A stretch of DNA of 64,000 nt. Origin: Psilocybe azurescens (taxonomy: Eukaryota; Basidiomycota; Agaricomycetes; Agaricales; Agrocybaceae). The stretch's first letter is position 1; each line of letters begins with the position of its first letter. This document shows positions 12,180 through 22,990 of the stretch, piece after piece. The position numbers and the translations under genes were made by a program. The notes beneath the pieces were generated by a model. That model was not told the DNA's origin. It saw only the letters and a program-made list of their open reading frames with translations, and did not search any database. Where the stretch lies: assembly GCA_023853785.1 (NCBI GenBank), contig JAJIRX010000019.1:310001-374000 (forward strand). The letters are read 5' to 3'.

Positions 12180-14665
12180 CAATCACACCAAGACCAACAA
12201 TTCAAATAACCTGACACCGTTCGAAACTGCCTAAATGTTGTCACAGTACAAAAATAGATTCCCAACTTATCAACTCCATCACATCACATCTGCATCTGCC
12301 TGCAATCAAATTCACAAATTTCTATTTGCGCTTCCACACAAATCCTGAGGCCCAGGAGAAGAAAAGCAGAATAGCCAACAAGCTATTACTTTAGCCAGGT
12401 GCTTGACGGTGAGATGTTTAGTGTGGGGTGCCTCTGTAATTGCCCAATACACAACACCCAATCAAATATTTATATTGATCAGTTTGATCTGGGAGGGTAA
12501 GCTTCAAAGGCTTATTACAATAACTAGCTTAGCAGAGTACAGTGTTTAGACAATCGCTCTTGGGTGATCACTAGTAGCTAGAGATCTCTCTTAGACAGGC
12601 GAGTACACACAAGACACTTAAATAGCAAGGGTGATCTCTCAATGTGAGGGTGATCACCAATATCAAGGGGATCACTTTTGGGGGCATATGTACACAGGAC
12701 ATCTAACAAATCTCTTTTATAAAACACACACTCAAACTATTAAACACTATAAGCAATCACCTGTATTAACACGTAGTAGATCCTTAGTTCCTATAAGCAA
12801 CTGGGCACACAAGTCCACAGTCCTTAGTTTACTATAGGCAACATCCTGAAACAGTCGGATTTCTCTAACAGTTGTCCCTAGTTAGTATGAGCAATCACTA
12901 GCCTTTATAGAGTTCCCACCTGTACTTAATAATCCCCAGGGCAGTCTTACTATAGGCAACATCCTGAACAGTTGGAGTTCTCTGACAGTCGTCCCTAGTT
13001 ACTATGAGCAATCGCTAGCCATATAGGGTTCCAACCTGTACTTAACAATCCCCAGGGCAGTCCACAGATGACTTATAAAAGCCTACTTATCAAGTCTAAT
13101 AGACCTGACATTGAATATAACAATGGCAATCGCTCACGAAACCAGGTAGCACCTAATTGCTTAAGATGAACTGCAGTGTTCGATCTCTTATCACACAAAT
13201 CACTAGTCCTCAAGTATTAACACTGGAATTCTTATTCAGAGTAAATTCTGATATCAAATCTGGGGTGTAGATTACTTGGTTCCTATCCTAAGATACAGGG
13301 CTGTTTTTATAGACTAAATAGATACTTTGGCTTGTGATAATTGAAAGAGACTAAGAGAAAAGGAAGGAAATGGACCGTGTGCTGCCTAGCCTTTGCTGCA
13401 CCAATTATAATAGTGGAAAGTACTAGTTTGCCTGGGCTACGTCGCTTATTGAAGATAACATTGCTGTCCATGCAGCAGTGCCTCCTTGGGTAGCAATCAC
13501 CCGACTTATTTTATCAAATGGCTCATGGCTAAGGCATGTTGGGACTAGATTGCTTAGGGGTATATTTCCTAGGAAACCCTATCAAGACTCCCAAGCACAG
13601 TTGCTATTGGTTTAGGACCTCCTGGAACAGCAGGTGCCCTTATCATGAGGCAAGTTACCTCTAGTATTGTGTGGCTATTGCTGACTGGGAGATCCCTCAC
13701 TCACGTTGGCTGCATTACAAATTACAAGTTTTTATAGTCGGATCTAGTAGACCACCATATGCTGGGTTGTACACAAGATTCCAATTGCCAATATATTCGG
13801 TCCGTGGGGTGATCATCCATGTGGCACAGTGATGTCTGATCCTCGAGCAGTTGATCGCCTAATTTAGTGAACAGCCTTGGTGATGTCTGGATACAGTGAT
13901 CACTTTTGCTAATTAATAAGGTTTCCATCACTTGGTGATCGCTTGTTAAGAGACTGATAGGTGTTACCCCTTGTAAGAGCCAAGGTCATTTCTTTAGGAG
14001 TTCTCCCTTGCATGGGACTAATAGCATGATCAATGGGACAGGCAATCACCTTGGGGCGCTCAGTTAGGGTTGCTTTGATAACTGTGTAGGAAACTAAGGG
14101 TAGTCTTTGATTTATAGCACTGATTAATAGGCCACACTACACTTTAGTTAGTTTGTAAAGTCTACTATGCTCATTGGTCCACTAGGAAGTGAAGCCTCAA
14201 AGCCTAATAGTCTGGCATATCTCCTACCCATCACTAGTATAATGTACTAGTTTATTACAGATAACAATTGGAAAAATAAGGGCCTCTGTGTCTCACTATG
14301 AATTGTAAGCTCAGAATGTTTTACACCCTTTCAACAGACCTACAACCAATCACTTTGAATGCTTGGAAATATACCAAGCACATAAAAATTAGAGTAGAAA
14401 AACATATTTAAGTAGAGTACCTTTATTTGTTACAAGATCAGTTTTTGGACCTCACAGAAATCACACCTTACTTGCTATACATCTGCTCACTTTAAAAACA
14501 AAGTTTAAACAATTTTATCTGATTTTCATATACATATTGTTGTATTTTCAAAGTCTACTCTACTTCTCAAACTGCCCACATATTTGCTGCTGAATACACA
14601 CACTCAGCAAGCGAACCATTGACTGTAAAACACAGTCAAAACTAAAAGGAGGGAAACTTTGTCCT
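12180..14665. other. Gene-free stretch rich in degenerate repeats
   Basis: Repeated GCAATCAC and TGATCAC words and a tandem duplication (listed separately). No open frame looks coding. It could be remains of an LTR element, but I could not find paired ends or target duplications. Confidence 0.5.
12826..13066 (+). repeat. Tandem duplication, about 120 bp x 2
   Basis: Two adjacent units each begin ACTATAGGCAACATCCTGAA and end near CCCCAGGGCAGTC, with scattered substitutions between them. Confidence 0.85.
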
Positions 14666-15088
14666 AACCTGGTGTACTTTACAGTGCCCCCATTTTCCGT
14701 TGGACTCCAATGGACTTTCACCGGACCCAGCCAATTCCAATGGACAGTCCATTGGACGTCCAACGGATTCCGTTGGACTTCACAAAATTCGGTACCAGTC
14801 CAGTCAGAGTCCGGCCAAATTCAGTCAAAGTCCGGTCAAGTCACTTCAAGACAGAAAACAGGTGGACTGGCCGGACTGTCCAGTCCGTTGGACTTCCGTT
14901 GGACTTCCAGTGGACTTCCACCGGACTCTCAGCACTTAATTAGACCAGATCCAAGAGTGCTCTGTCCAGTGGATGTCCAGTGGACTGTCACTGGTTTAAT
15001 TGCAGACTTGGGAGGGGAGTTAGGGACAGTAGCAGTGTTCTTGGAAGCTTTGGGAGCCATATTAAGGAAGCTAGGTCACTAGGATAAT
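14666..15088 (+). mobile_element. Element A: end sequence rich in TTGGAC/GTCCA motifs
   Basis: Starts near GGTGTACTTTACAGTGCCCC and runs through dense short motifs (TTGGACTTCC, CCAATGGACT and variants) to CTAGGTCACTAGGAT. An inverted, longer copy lies at 20775-21379; this copy lacks about 170 internal bp present there. Subterminal arrays of a short motif are typical of cut-and-paste DNA transposons, where they bind transposase. Superfamily undetermined. Confidence 0.65.
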
Positions 15089-15169
15089 ACTTCAATCTTA
15101 TCTTTAATTCATGTAACAATGTAATATAATATATTGAAAACTATATACTACATTATTATCTGACTTGTG

Positions 15170-15465
15170 TACTTTACCTCCACCTAGGAACTCCATGTGG
15201 AGTCCACCGACTCCATACAAAAGTGGTGGACTCCACATGGACTCCATCTGGAACATATGCAAATGTCCCAAAAATTATCTTTGGTAGGTGGAGTTCAGAT
15301 GGACTCAGGTGGACTCCAGGTGAACTCCAAACAATTCCACTTAAGTCCAACTGGAGTCCAGGTAGTGTCCAGGTGGAGTTCAATTAGACACCACCTGGAG
15401 TCCACCTGGACTCCAGTTGGAGTTCCCAACTTTAACTTCATGGAATAGAATTCAATTGGATTCCA
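15170..15465 (-). repeat. GGAGTCCAC-type subterminal repeat block
   Basis: Dense variants of GGACTCCA / TGGAGTCC, beginning with GTGTACTTTACC, which resembles the element A end GTGTACTTTACA. It abuts the family B sequence and is probably the terminal part of that element. Confidence 0.6.
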
Positions 15466-15469
15466 ACTG

Positions 15470-16380
15470 AAATATATTAATGTTTCAATCTTAATGTAAA
15501 TTCATATAAGTGTAATATAATATATTAACAACTATCTATTACATTGTTACATACTGTGAGATCCATCATTAAAAAATTAAAAAACAAAAACAAAAACATA
15601 AATTTAAAAGAAAAATGGGGATGGAGGTACATACCTGGGTCAGATGAACAAATAAACATATAAATGTAAAAGAAAAACAAGGGAAAACCTTAAAAAAAGG
15701 GGGCGGGAGGGTCATCGCCATGGGGTGCGTCATGTCGGGTGTACGTGGCCATACGGCGGTGTCGTCCTACACCCGCCCGTGTTCGTCATCGTTGTCTTCG
15801 CTGTCACTGTCTTGCCCTCGCCGTCTTGCCCTCGCCGTCTTGCCCTCGCCGTCTTGCCCTTGCCCTTGCCCTTGCCCTCGCTCTCGCCTCACCGTCTTGC
15901 CCCCGCTGTCTTGCCCCTGCCGTCTTGCCCTCACCGTCTTGCCCCCGCTGTCTTGCCCCCACCATCTTGCCCTCGCCCTCACCCACACCCTCGCCCTCAC
16001 CGTCTCGCCCGCCGTCTCGCCCCACCCTCGCTGTGCCCGTCGCTGTCGCCGTCTTCGCCGCACCGTCTCGCCCCCACCCTCGCTGTCGCTGTCGCCGTCC
16101 TCGCTGTCACCCTTGCCGTCGCTGTCGCTGTCACCGTCGTCTGCGTTCCCGTCATCAGCGGTCATGGTCGTGGCTGTCGTGGTCGTGTTCGTCCTCTGTC
16201 GCGTCGGGTTGGCTTTCGCCTGGCTCCAACCGACAAGGCGGTAGTGGTGGTGGAAGAAAAAGTGGGGCCGGAATCAACAACGGACCGACGTGGCATCAAC
16301 ATGTCACGCGACGTTGTTGTTTGTCCCGTGCCGAGCAGTGCCGAGAATTTCGGCGGCATCACTATCTATTTAACTAATCT
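15470..16380 (-). mobile_element. Element B copy 1 (GC-rich), inverted relative to 21810-22990
   Basis: The reverse complement matches 21810-22990 over most of its length. Matching landmarks include GTCGGTTGGAGCCAGGC with GTCGGTCAGAGCCAGGC, GATGACGGG, the TTCTTTTACAT block, and an AT-rich tail (TAATATATTATATTAC). Open frames of up to 254 codons cover the GC-rich part on both strands, but they are low-complexity translations of the internal minisatellite and are not conserved in the other copy. Confidence 0.75.
15790..16135 (+). repeat. CCCTCGCCGTCTTG minisatellite
   Basis: Imperfect tandem repeats of a 14-15 bp GC-rich unit (CCCTCGCCGTCTTG, CCCCCGCTGTCTTG) inside element B copy 1. Confidence 0.9.
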
Positions 16381-16390
16381 TATTATTTTC

Positions 16391-16480
16391 CATAAGCCTT
16401 TGTGGCTCAGTTGGTTTATCCCACTTGCGTTTGGCATTCTCCGATGCCCGAGTTCAATTCTCGTTTATGTCTTTTTTTTT
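16391..16480 (+). ncRNA. tRNA-like sequence with T-run terminator (pseudo-tRNA or SINE head)
   Basis: An A-box-like GTGGCTCAGTTGG (16402-16414) and a B-box-like CGAGTTCAATTCTCG (16449-16463) are spaced as in a tRNA. The B-box region folds as a T arm (CGAG/CTCG). GGCAT and ATGCC (16433-16449) can pair, and CATAAGC with GTTTATG could form an acceptor stem. A run of nine T follows at 16472, as expected for RNA polymerase III termination. The D arm does not close and the arm lengths are irregular, so a working tRNA is unlikely. Confidence 0.4.
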
Positions 16481-16502
16481 CTATACTAGTATAAATTATA
16501 AT

Positions 16503-16854
16503 AAAAGGACATCCGTTGGACTTCCATTGGAATTCCATTGGACTTGTCCACTGGAATTCCAATGGTCATGTCCGATGGGATTCCAATGGACTTCCATTGG
16601 ACTTCCGTTGGTCCTGTCCGGTCATTTCCAGTGGACAGTCCACCCGGACAGTCCGTTGGACTTGTAGTCCGGTCGGACTTTCACCGAATCTCACCGGAAT
16701 CTCACCGGAATCTCACCGGAATCTCACCGGAAAATTTCAGCAGTCCTAGACCAGAAAAATTGTCATTCTGAATATAGAAAGTCCGACGGAGTCCGACCAG
16801 AGTCCGACCAAAAAATGGGGGCCGTGTAAAGACCTCCTAACCTGGACAGTTTAA
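16503..16854 (-). mobile_element. Element C, right end
   Basis: Dense TTGGACTTCC / TCCATTGG motifs and four TCTCACCGGAA repeats lead to AATGGGGGCCGTGTAAAGAC and CTCCTA. The end is the inverse of the sequence at 18589-18905 (TAGGAGGTCTTTACACAGCC). The layout resembles element A, with a CCCCCATTTT core and a motif array towards the interior. Partner end and target duplication not identified. Confidence 0.6.
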
Positions 16855-17382
16855 CTCATCTTCACCATTACATGTCCCTAAATGAGGTCTGTCTCTTCCT
16901 GCCTCTCTTCCATATAGTGTTTGAAAGTCTGGTTCAGTTCTGTCTTTTGGCCAAATTTGTTAAGACTAAGATGATCAGAATCACTGGTACTGACTGGTTC
17001 CACCATTACCAAGTCCAACCAAAATCCAATCGGAATCCAACCAAAATCCAAGTGGAGTTCATCTAAATTTGAAACTTAATTAGACCCAATTCCGAGTGGA
17101 ATCCGAGTGGTACCAAGAGGAACCATATTATATGAGCATACCATTTACAGCTCAGCAAGCAATAACACAAACAGTATACATAGATCTTATCAGTTTGTGA
17201 CAAATTTGGTATTGTTAGAATTGTAAAATTTAGGAGAATATGTTTATGTAATATTTGTATGAAATTTAAAATTTCCTGGTAAAGAAATACCTATTTTCAT
17301 ATAAATCTGTGTTTATATAATCTAAATTTCTTGAATAAAATTGATCTTTGTATTCTATTAATTTCTATTATTGCAACTTTAT
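16855..17382. other. Non-coding AT-rich spacer
   Basis: No coding or structured feature recognised apart from a few degenerate CCAAxCC words near 17010-17060 that resemble decayed element ends. Confidence 0.5.
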
Positions 17383-17384
17383 TA

Positions 17385-18048
17385 CAGTCATTAACCGGTC
17401 AATGAGGCACCCAAATAAAGACCAGCCTTGTAAAATTTATATACAAGGAATACGGACATTATGAACTGAGAGAAGTATGTGCATACATTATATCCTATGA
17501 AATATCTAGTTACAACTCAAAATTTAATTGTTGAATGATATATCACATGTTATTAGTGCCGCAAACAAAGATCAGTGCAAAACCAGTCAATAAGGCAGGT
17601 GTGACACTATCCTAATATGGGTATTTTTTTGTCATTTTCCCTGCCAGCAAGTGTGACAAAATATGACCCTCCTCATCTGCTCATCCATTTCAAGTTTCAA
17701 GTGCAATTTTGTCCTTTCAATTATTTTTGGTTCACTGGAACGTCAGCTCAACTCGAAACTCTTGTATTTGAATATTTTTGAATGTTTTAAGATATTATCA
17801 AACATAAATAGCTTTTTTCCGAGATTTAGTGCCAAGATTGCTCAGATAAATATTCTGTTTTGTGGTGAATGAACACCTATTTGCAGATATCAAGAGATCG
17901 AAACATTCTACACTTTAGAAGCTTTAAATTACTGTAAAGGCTATATATGCGCACACAACAAACCAAAAATTAAGATAGCATAAGAACTGACCACAGAAAA
18001 GTGTTTTGACTCATTGAATAGTGTGACTCATTGACTGGTTAATGACTG
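17385..18048. mobile_element. Tc1/mariner-like non-autonomous element, 664 bp
   Basis: Left end CAGTCATTAACCGGTCAATG and the complement of the right end CAGTCATTAACCAGTCAATG match at 19 of the first 20 bases. Both ends are flanked by TA (17383-17384, 18049-18050). CAGT-type ends with a TA duplication fit the Tc1/mariner superfamily. The 69-codon frame inside does not look like a transposase. Confidence 0.6.
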
Positions 18049-18050
18049 TA

Positions 18051-18588
18051 AAATATAGCTGACAGGGTATTATTTTGCTGCAAAAAATGGTTTACAATTT
18101 CCATATATATTGATATTTACAGTATTTTGCATATTGAACATGCTGACATAATATTCAGATGATGATGTAATTACAGACACATTGCCCTCAATTTTCTGAT
18201 CAATTTTATATATAATATGTGTGTATAGCTTCAGAGGAAGTGCCAGAATATATTATTGGGTGTTGTAAAAATGGTATCTATAATATAAGAGAGGATGGTT
18301 TCTAAAAAAGAAAACCAAATTATGTAAGTCAAGTTACTTAATCATGACAAAGCACACCATTGTGTTTTAGAGCCTGTAAAGCGGTGCCTTTTGAAATAAA
18401 CAATGTAAATCAGACCCAGGAACTTTGAGGGCCTGCCAGGATCTTTAAAATAAATAACCAGTGGCTGATGGCAAACAACAAAATTGGTGCCATGAAGCAA
18501 CCATGAGGTTTGCTGCTGAAATGCTGCTTTCCATCCCACACAGCCTAAAAAATCCTCTGTGCCTACATCCTGAGAATAAAACATCTAT
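18051..18588. other. Non-coding AT-rich spacer
   Basis: Nothing recognisable; small open frames without similarity or splice support. Confidence 0.5.
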
Positions 18589-18905
18589 TAGGAGGTCTTT
18601 ACACAGCCCCCATTTTTGGTTGGACTCTGGTTGGACTCCGTCGGACTTTCTATATTCAGAATGAGGATTTTTCTGGTCTAGGACTGCTGAAATTTTCCGG
18701 TGAGATTCCAGTGAATGTCTGGCCAGACTACAAGTCTAACAGACTGTCCGGGTGGACTGTCCACTGGAATAATGCCAAACCAGCAGTCAAAGTCCAATGG
18801 AAATGACCAGACAGGACCAACAGAAGTCCATCAGAATTCCACCGGACATGACCATTGGAATTCTAACAGACAAGACCAACAGAAGTCCAATGGACAGCAA
18901 GCAGA
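18589..18905 (+). mobile_element. Element C, left end
   Basis: Begins TAGGAGGTCTTTACACAGCC, then CCCCATTTTTGG and a series of GGACTCC / CAGAAGTCCA motifs. It is the inverted counterpart of 16503-16854, including the shared TCGGACTTTCTATATTCAG (near 18640 here, on the reverse strand near 16775 there). The motif array is more decayed on this side. Confidence 0.6.
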
Positions 18906-19539
18906 GAGTTGTTCATATTAGTATTAATAAAAAAGAAAATATTAATAGAAAAATAGAACTTGGATCAATTAAAGAGATATCACACATAGAACACAGTAGA
19001 AAGTATAGAGTCAATAGACTGCTATATTTTTTGAGTGTATATGGTCCTTATCAACAGAATTCTGTATTTTGTTCAGTCCGCGGGGTGAGTGGTCCGATGT
19101 AACAAGTTCAAAGCCACATGACTCAAATATTTGTGAACCTGTGGCGCAGATTCATTTCTTCCCACCCTTCATCTTTTCCCCACCACCACCCACCTTTCCC
19201 CTTCCCCCCCCTCTTTGCATAGGCGGCTGTTCACGGCAAGGAGCGAGTGCGGTGGGCCCCACCGGTAAGTCATCTACTCCTCTATCAGAACAAGTCAGGT
19301 GCTAACGGATAACCCAGTAGGTTTCCCCCAGCGGACCTGCATGGGGCTTGCAACACCCACCAATACGTGAGTGGTGTCCAGCGCCCACACATTCGAATGC
19401 CCGTCACCTGCTGATTCACCAACAGTGCCCAGCACCCATGCTTCCATACCCTGCTGAGTCAAGCCAGCGCTACCCGTGAGCCCTCTCCTCCTCTTTACGT
19501 GCAGCCTCCACTGACCCTCCTTTCACAGTGCCGTCGTGC
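18906..19539. other. Non-coding spacer
   Basis: AT-rich first half, C-rich second half (19140-19220 is mostly CCC/CAC runs). Nothing recognised. Confidence 0.4.
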
Positions 19540-20061
19540 TGCTTTTTGCATGCAAATCCCATCTGCCCCCTGTTGCAGCACACTGTGCCCTCTTGGATGG
19601 CTGTTGCCCCCGTTTAGCATATGGCACCCACCCCGTCCCCCTTTGGGCCATTGCCCTCTGTTTTGCATACGGCACCCACCCCATTCCCCTTTGGATCATT
19701 ACCGCCCCCATTTCGCATGCGACAGCACACTGTGCCCTCTTGGATGGCCGTCGCCCTCTGTTTTGTATACAGCACCCACCCCGTCCCCCTTTGGGCTGTC
19801 ACCCTCCATTTCATATATGGCACCTGTCCCTTCCCCCTTCATATCGTCATCCCCCCATTCCTGTTTTGCATGCGACAGCACACTGTGCCCTCTCAGACAG
19901 CCTTTGCCCTCCGTTTTGTATATGGCACCCACCCTGTCCCCATTTGGACCGCTGTCACCTCTTTTTGCATGCAACACCCATCCCATCCCCCTTCAGATTG
20001 TCACCTGCCCCTGTTTTACATGTGACAGCCTGTTGCCTTCCATTTTGCATACCACACCCAC
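19540..20061 (+). repeat. C-rich minisatellite, unit about 45-50 bp
   Basis: Degenerate tandem units share GCACCCACCCCGTCCCCCTT, TTTGCATACGGCA and CACTGTGCCCTC. The array is interrupted by a solo LTR at 20062-20473 and resumes at 20474-20530. The 206- and 200-codon frames across it are low-complexity translations. Confidence 0.85.
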
Positions 20062-20473
20062 TGTTACGGACACCTTATTTTCTCATTTTCTTTTTCTTTT
20101 CATTTCATTTTGTATATAAAAACCTTCTTATCACATGATGGACAACATCATGTGATCACATATCTGACTCATTCCATTCTGACTCACATTGTCGATACCA
20201 CTATGACTCACTTCCTGTTCTGACTCACACTTTGACTCACATCGTCGGCACTGTTGCGACTCATACTATGCTTTGACTCATACTTGGACTCATATTGTAC
20301 TATAATTGTAGATACTCAAAACACTTAAATAGCCAGTAGACACTGCTATTGTTCCTTAGCTAGTTCTTGAGAATCTAATCTCCTCTTACTCAATACCGCT
20401 TGAACTCGCTGTTCTTGACTACTTGACTGTTGGCTTTATCCATGCATGTGAATATAAGCTTGAAGTCGTAACA
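20062..20473. mobile_element. Solo LTR, 412 bp
   Basis: Starts TGTTACGGAC and ends AGTCGTAACA, flanked by a perfect 5-bp duplication CCCAC (20057-20061 and 20474-20478). It shares the block TTAGCTAGTTCTTGAGAATC with the solo LTR at 53368-53789, so the two are one family. It inserted into the C-rich minisatellite. The internal region is gone, consistent with LTR-LTR recombination. Confidence 0.85.
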
Positions 20474-20774
20474 CCCACCCCATCCCCTTTTGTAGTGTTG
20501 TTGCCCTCTGTTTCACACCCACTCTGTCCAATGTCATAGTGTAGTTACTTTCCTATACATACATGTCATAGTTAGCTTTGTTATATACTATTTTCAAGGT
20601 CTTGAAATGTCTGGGTTAGCATAAAACAGAAATTTCCGTCAGACTGGACTTAGAATATTTTTGAGAACAGCAGTTTCTGGTGAGAAAGGGCTTTTGTAAT
20701 GTCTGCCCAACTTGACAAGTTGCATGATCTGTTATCTCTTCCTTCATCCACCACCATCTAAGCTCATCCTAGTG
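20474..20774. other. Minisatellite remainder and spacer
   Basis: 20474-20530 continues the interrupted C-rich minisatellite; the rest is unremarkable non-coding DNA. Confidence 0.5.
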
Positions 20775-21379
20775 ACCTAGCTTCCTTACTATGGTTCCCA
20801 AAGCTTCCAAGAACACTGCTACTGTCCCTAATTCCCCTCCCAAGACTTGTAGAAGCACCAGAAAGCGGGCCAGGGCTGCATCTGCAGCAGATGGCAATGA
20901 TGATGATGACTAGGATAAATAAATGGCACATAAAGATATAACATGTATATGTAGACTATGGTAGATAGCAGTTGAAAACCTCTCTGGATATGGTAATTGT
21001 ATTTCTTCAATAAAGTCTGTAATTAAACCAATAACAGTCCAGTGGATATCCAGTGGATGTCCAGTGGACTCCATTGGACATCCACTGGACAGAGCACTCT
21101 TGGATCTGGTCTAATTAAGTGCTGAGAGTCCGGTGGAAGTCCATTGGAAGTCCATTGGAAGTCCAACAGAAGTCCAACGGACTGGACAGTCCGGCCAGTC
21201 CACCTATTTTCTGTCTTGAAGTGACTTGGCCGGACTCTGACTGGACTGGTACTGGAATTTTGTTGAGTCCAACGGAATCTGTTGGACATCCAATGGACTG
21301 TCCATTGGAATTGGCTGGGTCCGGTGAAAGTCTGTTGGAGTCCAATGGAAAATGGGGGCACTGCAAAGTACACCCAAAT
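20775..21379 (-). mobile_element. Element A, inverted longer copy
   Basis: Inverse of 14666-15088, ending AATGGGGGCACTGCAAAGTA on the plus strand. It retains about 170 bp missing from the other copy. That part contains a short plus-strand open frame, 20790-20910, starting MVPKASKNTATVPNSPPKTC and ending in an acidic run before TAG; it may be a terminal exon of the element's own gene. Copies A and A' are inverted but lie about 5.7 kb apart, so they could be two elements or the rearranged ends of one. Confidence 0.6.
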
Positions 21380-21650
21380 CTTTGCAAATTCCTGGACTTT
21401 CCAATCTCCGTCACACCAGCAAAACTTGGGGAATTTTGTGCTCATTATTGTACTATAATATTGTAATGCATGTTCGATCTGCTTGGTCCATGTGTGGGGA
21501 TCGATACACCAGTAGTAGAGCTCACTGAAAGCAATCTTGGCAGTCTCTGTCATCTTGTCTCGATGCCCCTTTGAAATCTCCTCCCCTGACTTATTGGAGA
21601 GAAAGTATAACTTATTGATTGAGGGCTTTTGTGTCCCCACATATTCCGGC
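21380..21650 (-). pseudogene. Coding-like fragment next to element A
   Basis: The reverse strand reads as an ordinary-composition protein fragment, for example KMTETAKIAFSELYYWCIDP and WCDGDWKVQEFAKIW, inside a 240-codon frame whose other end runs into the repeat motifs of element A. The composition (Trp, Tyr, Cys, mixed charge) is unlike the surrounding low-complexity frames. I do not recognise the family; a transposon-encoded protein fragment is the likeliest source. Confidence 0.35.
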
Positions 21651-21809
21651 CGGAGTCCGCCGGAGTCCGCTGCGGAATCCGCTATTCCGCTGTAGAATGA
21701 AAGCAAAAATATGGCACAAGGCCCTGCTATTTTATTTAATATCAATTCCGGCGGAATTGAACGGAATAGCCCGGAACGGAACCGAAAACGGAACCATAAA
21801 CGGACTTAA

Positions 21810-22990
21810 AATTTAATGTTATCACTCGGCAATTCTCGGCAACTGTGAATAATGTCACGTGCATGACTTTTGGTTGCCACATCGGTCCGTTGGTTACTCC
21901 AACCACCCCACCTCTTCCTCCAACCACCACCACCCCGCTGCTGCCGTCGTTGCGTGCCCTCACCACCTCGCCGTTGTCGGTCAGAGCCAGGCACTCGCCA
22001 ACCCGACCCGACATGCATCACGGCACCACCGACCGATGACGGGTCCGTGTACGATGACGATGACTCCGGACACAGGTACACAGTACGACGGCGATGACGA
22101 CGGCTCCATATACAATGACAACAACACCGGAACAAGGTGGAACGAGAGGAGGGGATGTGAGCAGGTAACAAGGTGACGTGAACGTGGCCGCGACACCAGG
22201 TAAGTCGCGAACCCCACCCACCGCCGCCACTAACCCTCCCCCTCTTTCTTTCTCATACAGACCGATGGTGTACGTATACGTACCGCACATACCGCAACAC
22301 ACGCAATATGTACGGTACGACAACGGTACGTACGAAAGCGGACACGGCACGTAGGGACAACGACAACGACACGCAGGACGTGTACCACGACACGTACGAC
22401 ACGCATGGCGGCCACGACGACGACACCGAGTACGCCACTGACGTACGGCACCCACGACGGCCGCAAAGACAACAACAATGACACGCACAGCAGCCACGAC
22501 GACGACACACATGACACTGAGTACGCCACCGACGTATGACACCCACGACGGCCGCGAAAGACGACGAGGATGACGTGTACGACACCGAGTACGACGGCCA
22601 CGCATGATGGCCACAACGGACACAACGGCCGCCAAGGACGATGACGCTGTATGGCGGATGCGTACCACGCCCACGACGACGGTATGTATGACCGATACCA
22701 CCACCCGTCCGCCACCCTTTTTAAAAAAAAAAATTTTCACTTTTTTTTCTTTTGTTCTCTCATTTTCTTTTACATCTATGTGTTTGTTTGTTCATTTAAC
22801 CCAAGTATATACCCTCCCACCCATCTTTTTACTCTGTTATGTTATTTATTTTTATTTTATTTTGTTACAATGGACTTTACATGTAGATAATAATGTAGTA
22901 TATAGTTATTAATATATTATATTGCACTCATGAATTTACACTAAGATTGATAGATTGAAATATTCTAGTTGGAATCCAATGATACAGGGT
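21810..22990 (+). mobile_element. Element B copy 2 (GC-rich)
   Basis: Matches the reverse complement of 15470-16380, beginning near CACTCGGCAATTCTCGGCAA and extending through the TTCTTTTACATC block near 22765 to the AT-rich tail near 22975. Its middle (22300-22620) is a different GC-rich tandem repeat with units containing ACACCGAGTACG and GACGTACGGCACCCACGACG. The two copies therefore share flanks but carry different internal minisatellites. Open frames of 160-240 codons on the reverse strand are low-complexity. Confidence 0.7.

Noticed and set aside
15720..16490. Overlapping open frames of 130-254 codons on both strands
   Set aside because: Low-complexity translations of a GC-rich minisatellite, not conserved in the other copy of the element.
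19499..20138. Frames of 134-206 codons rich in Pro, Cys and His
   Set aside because: They translate a C-rich minisatellite and run into a solo LTR.
22018..22740. Arg/Val-rich reverse frames up to 240 codons
   Set aside because: Low-complexity translation of GC-rich tandem repeats inside element B copy 2.
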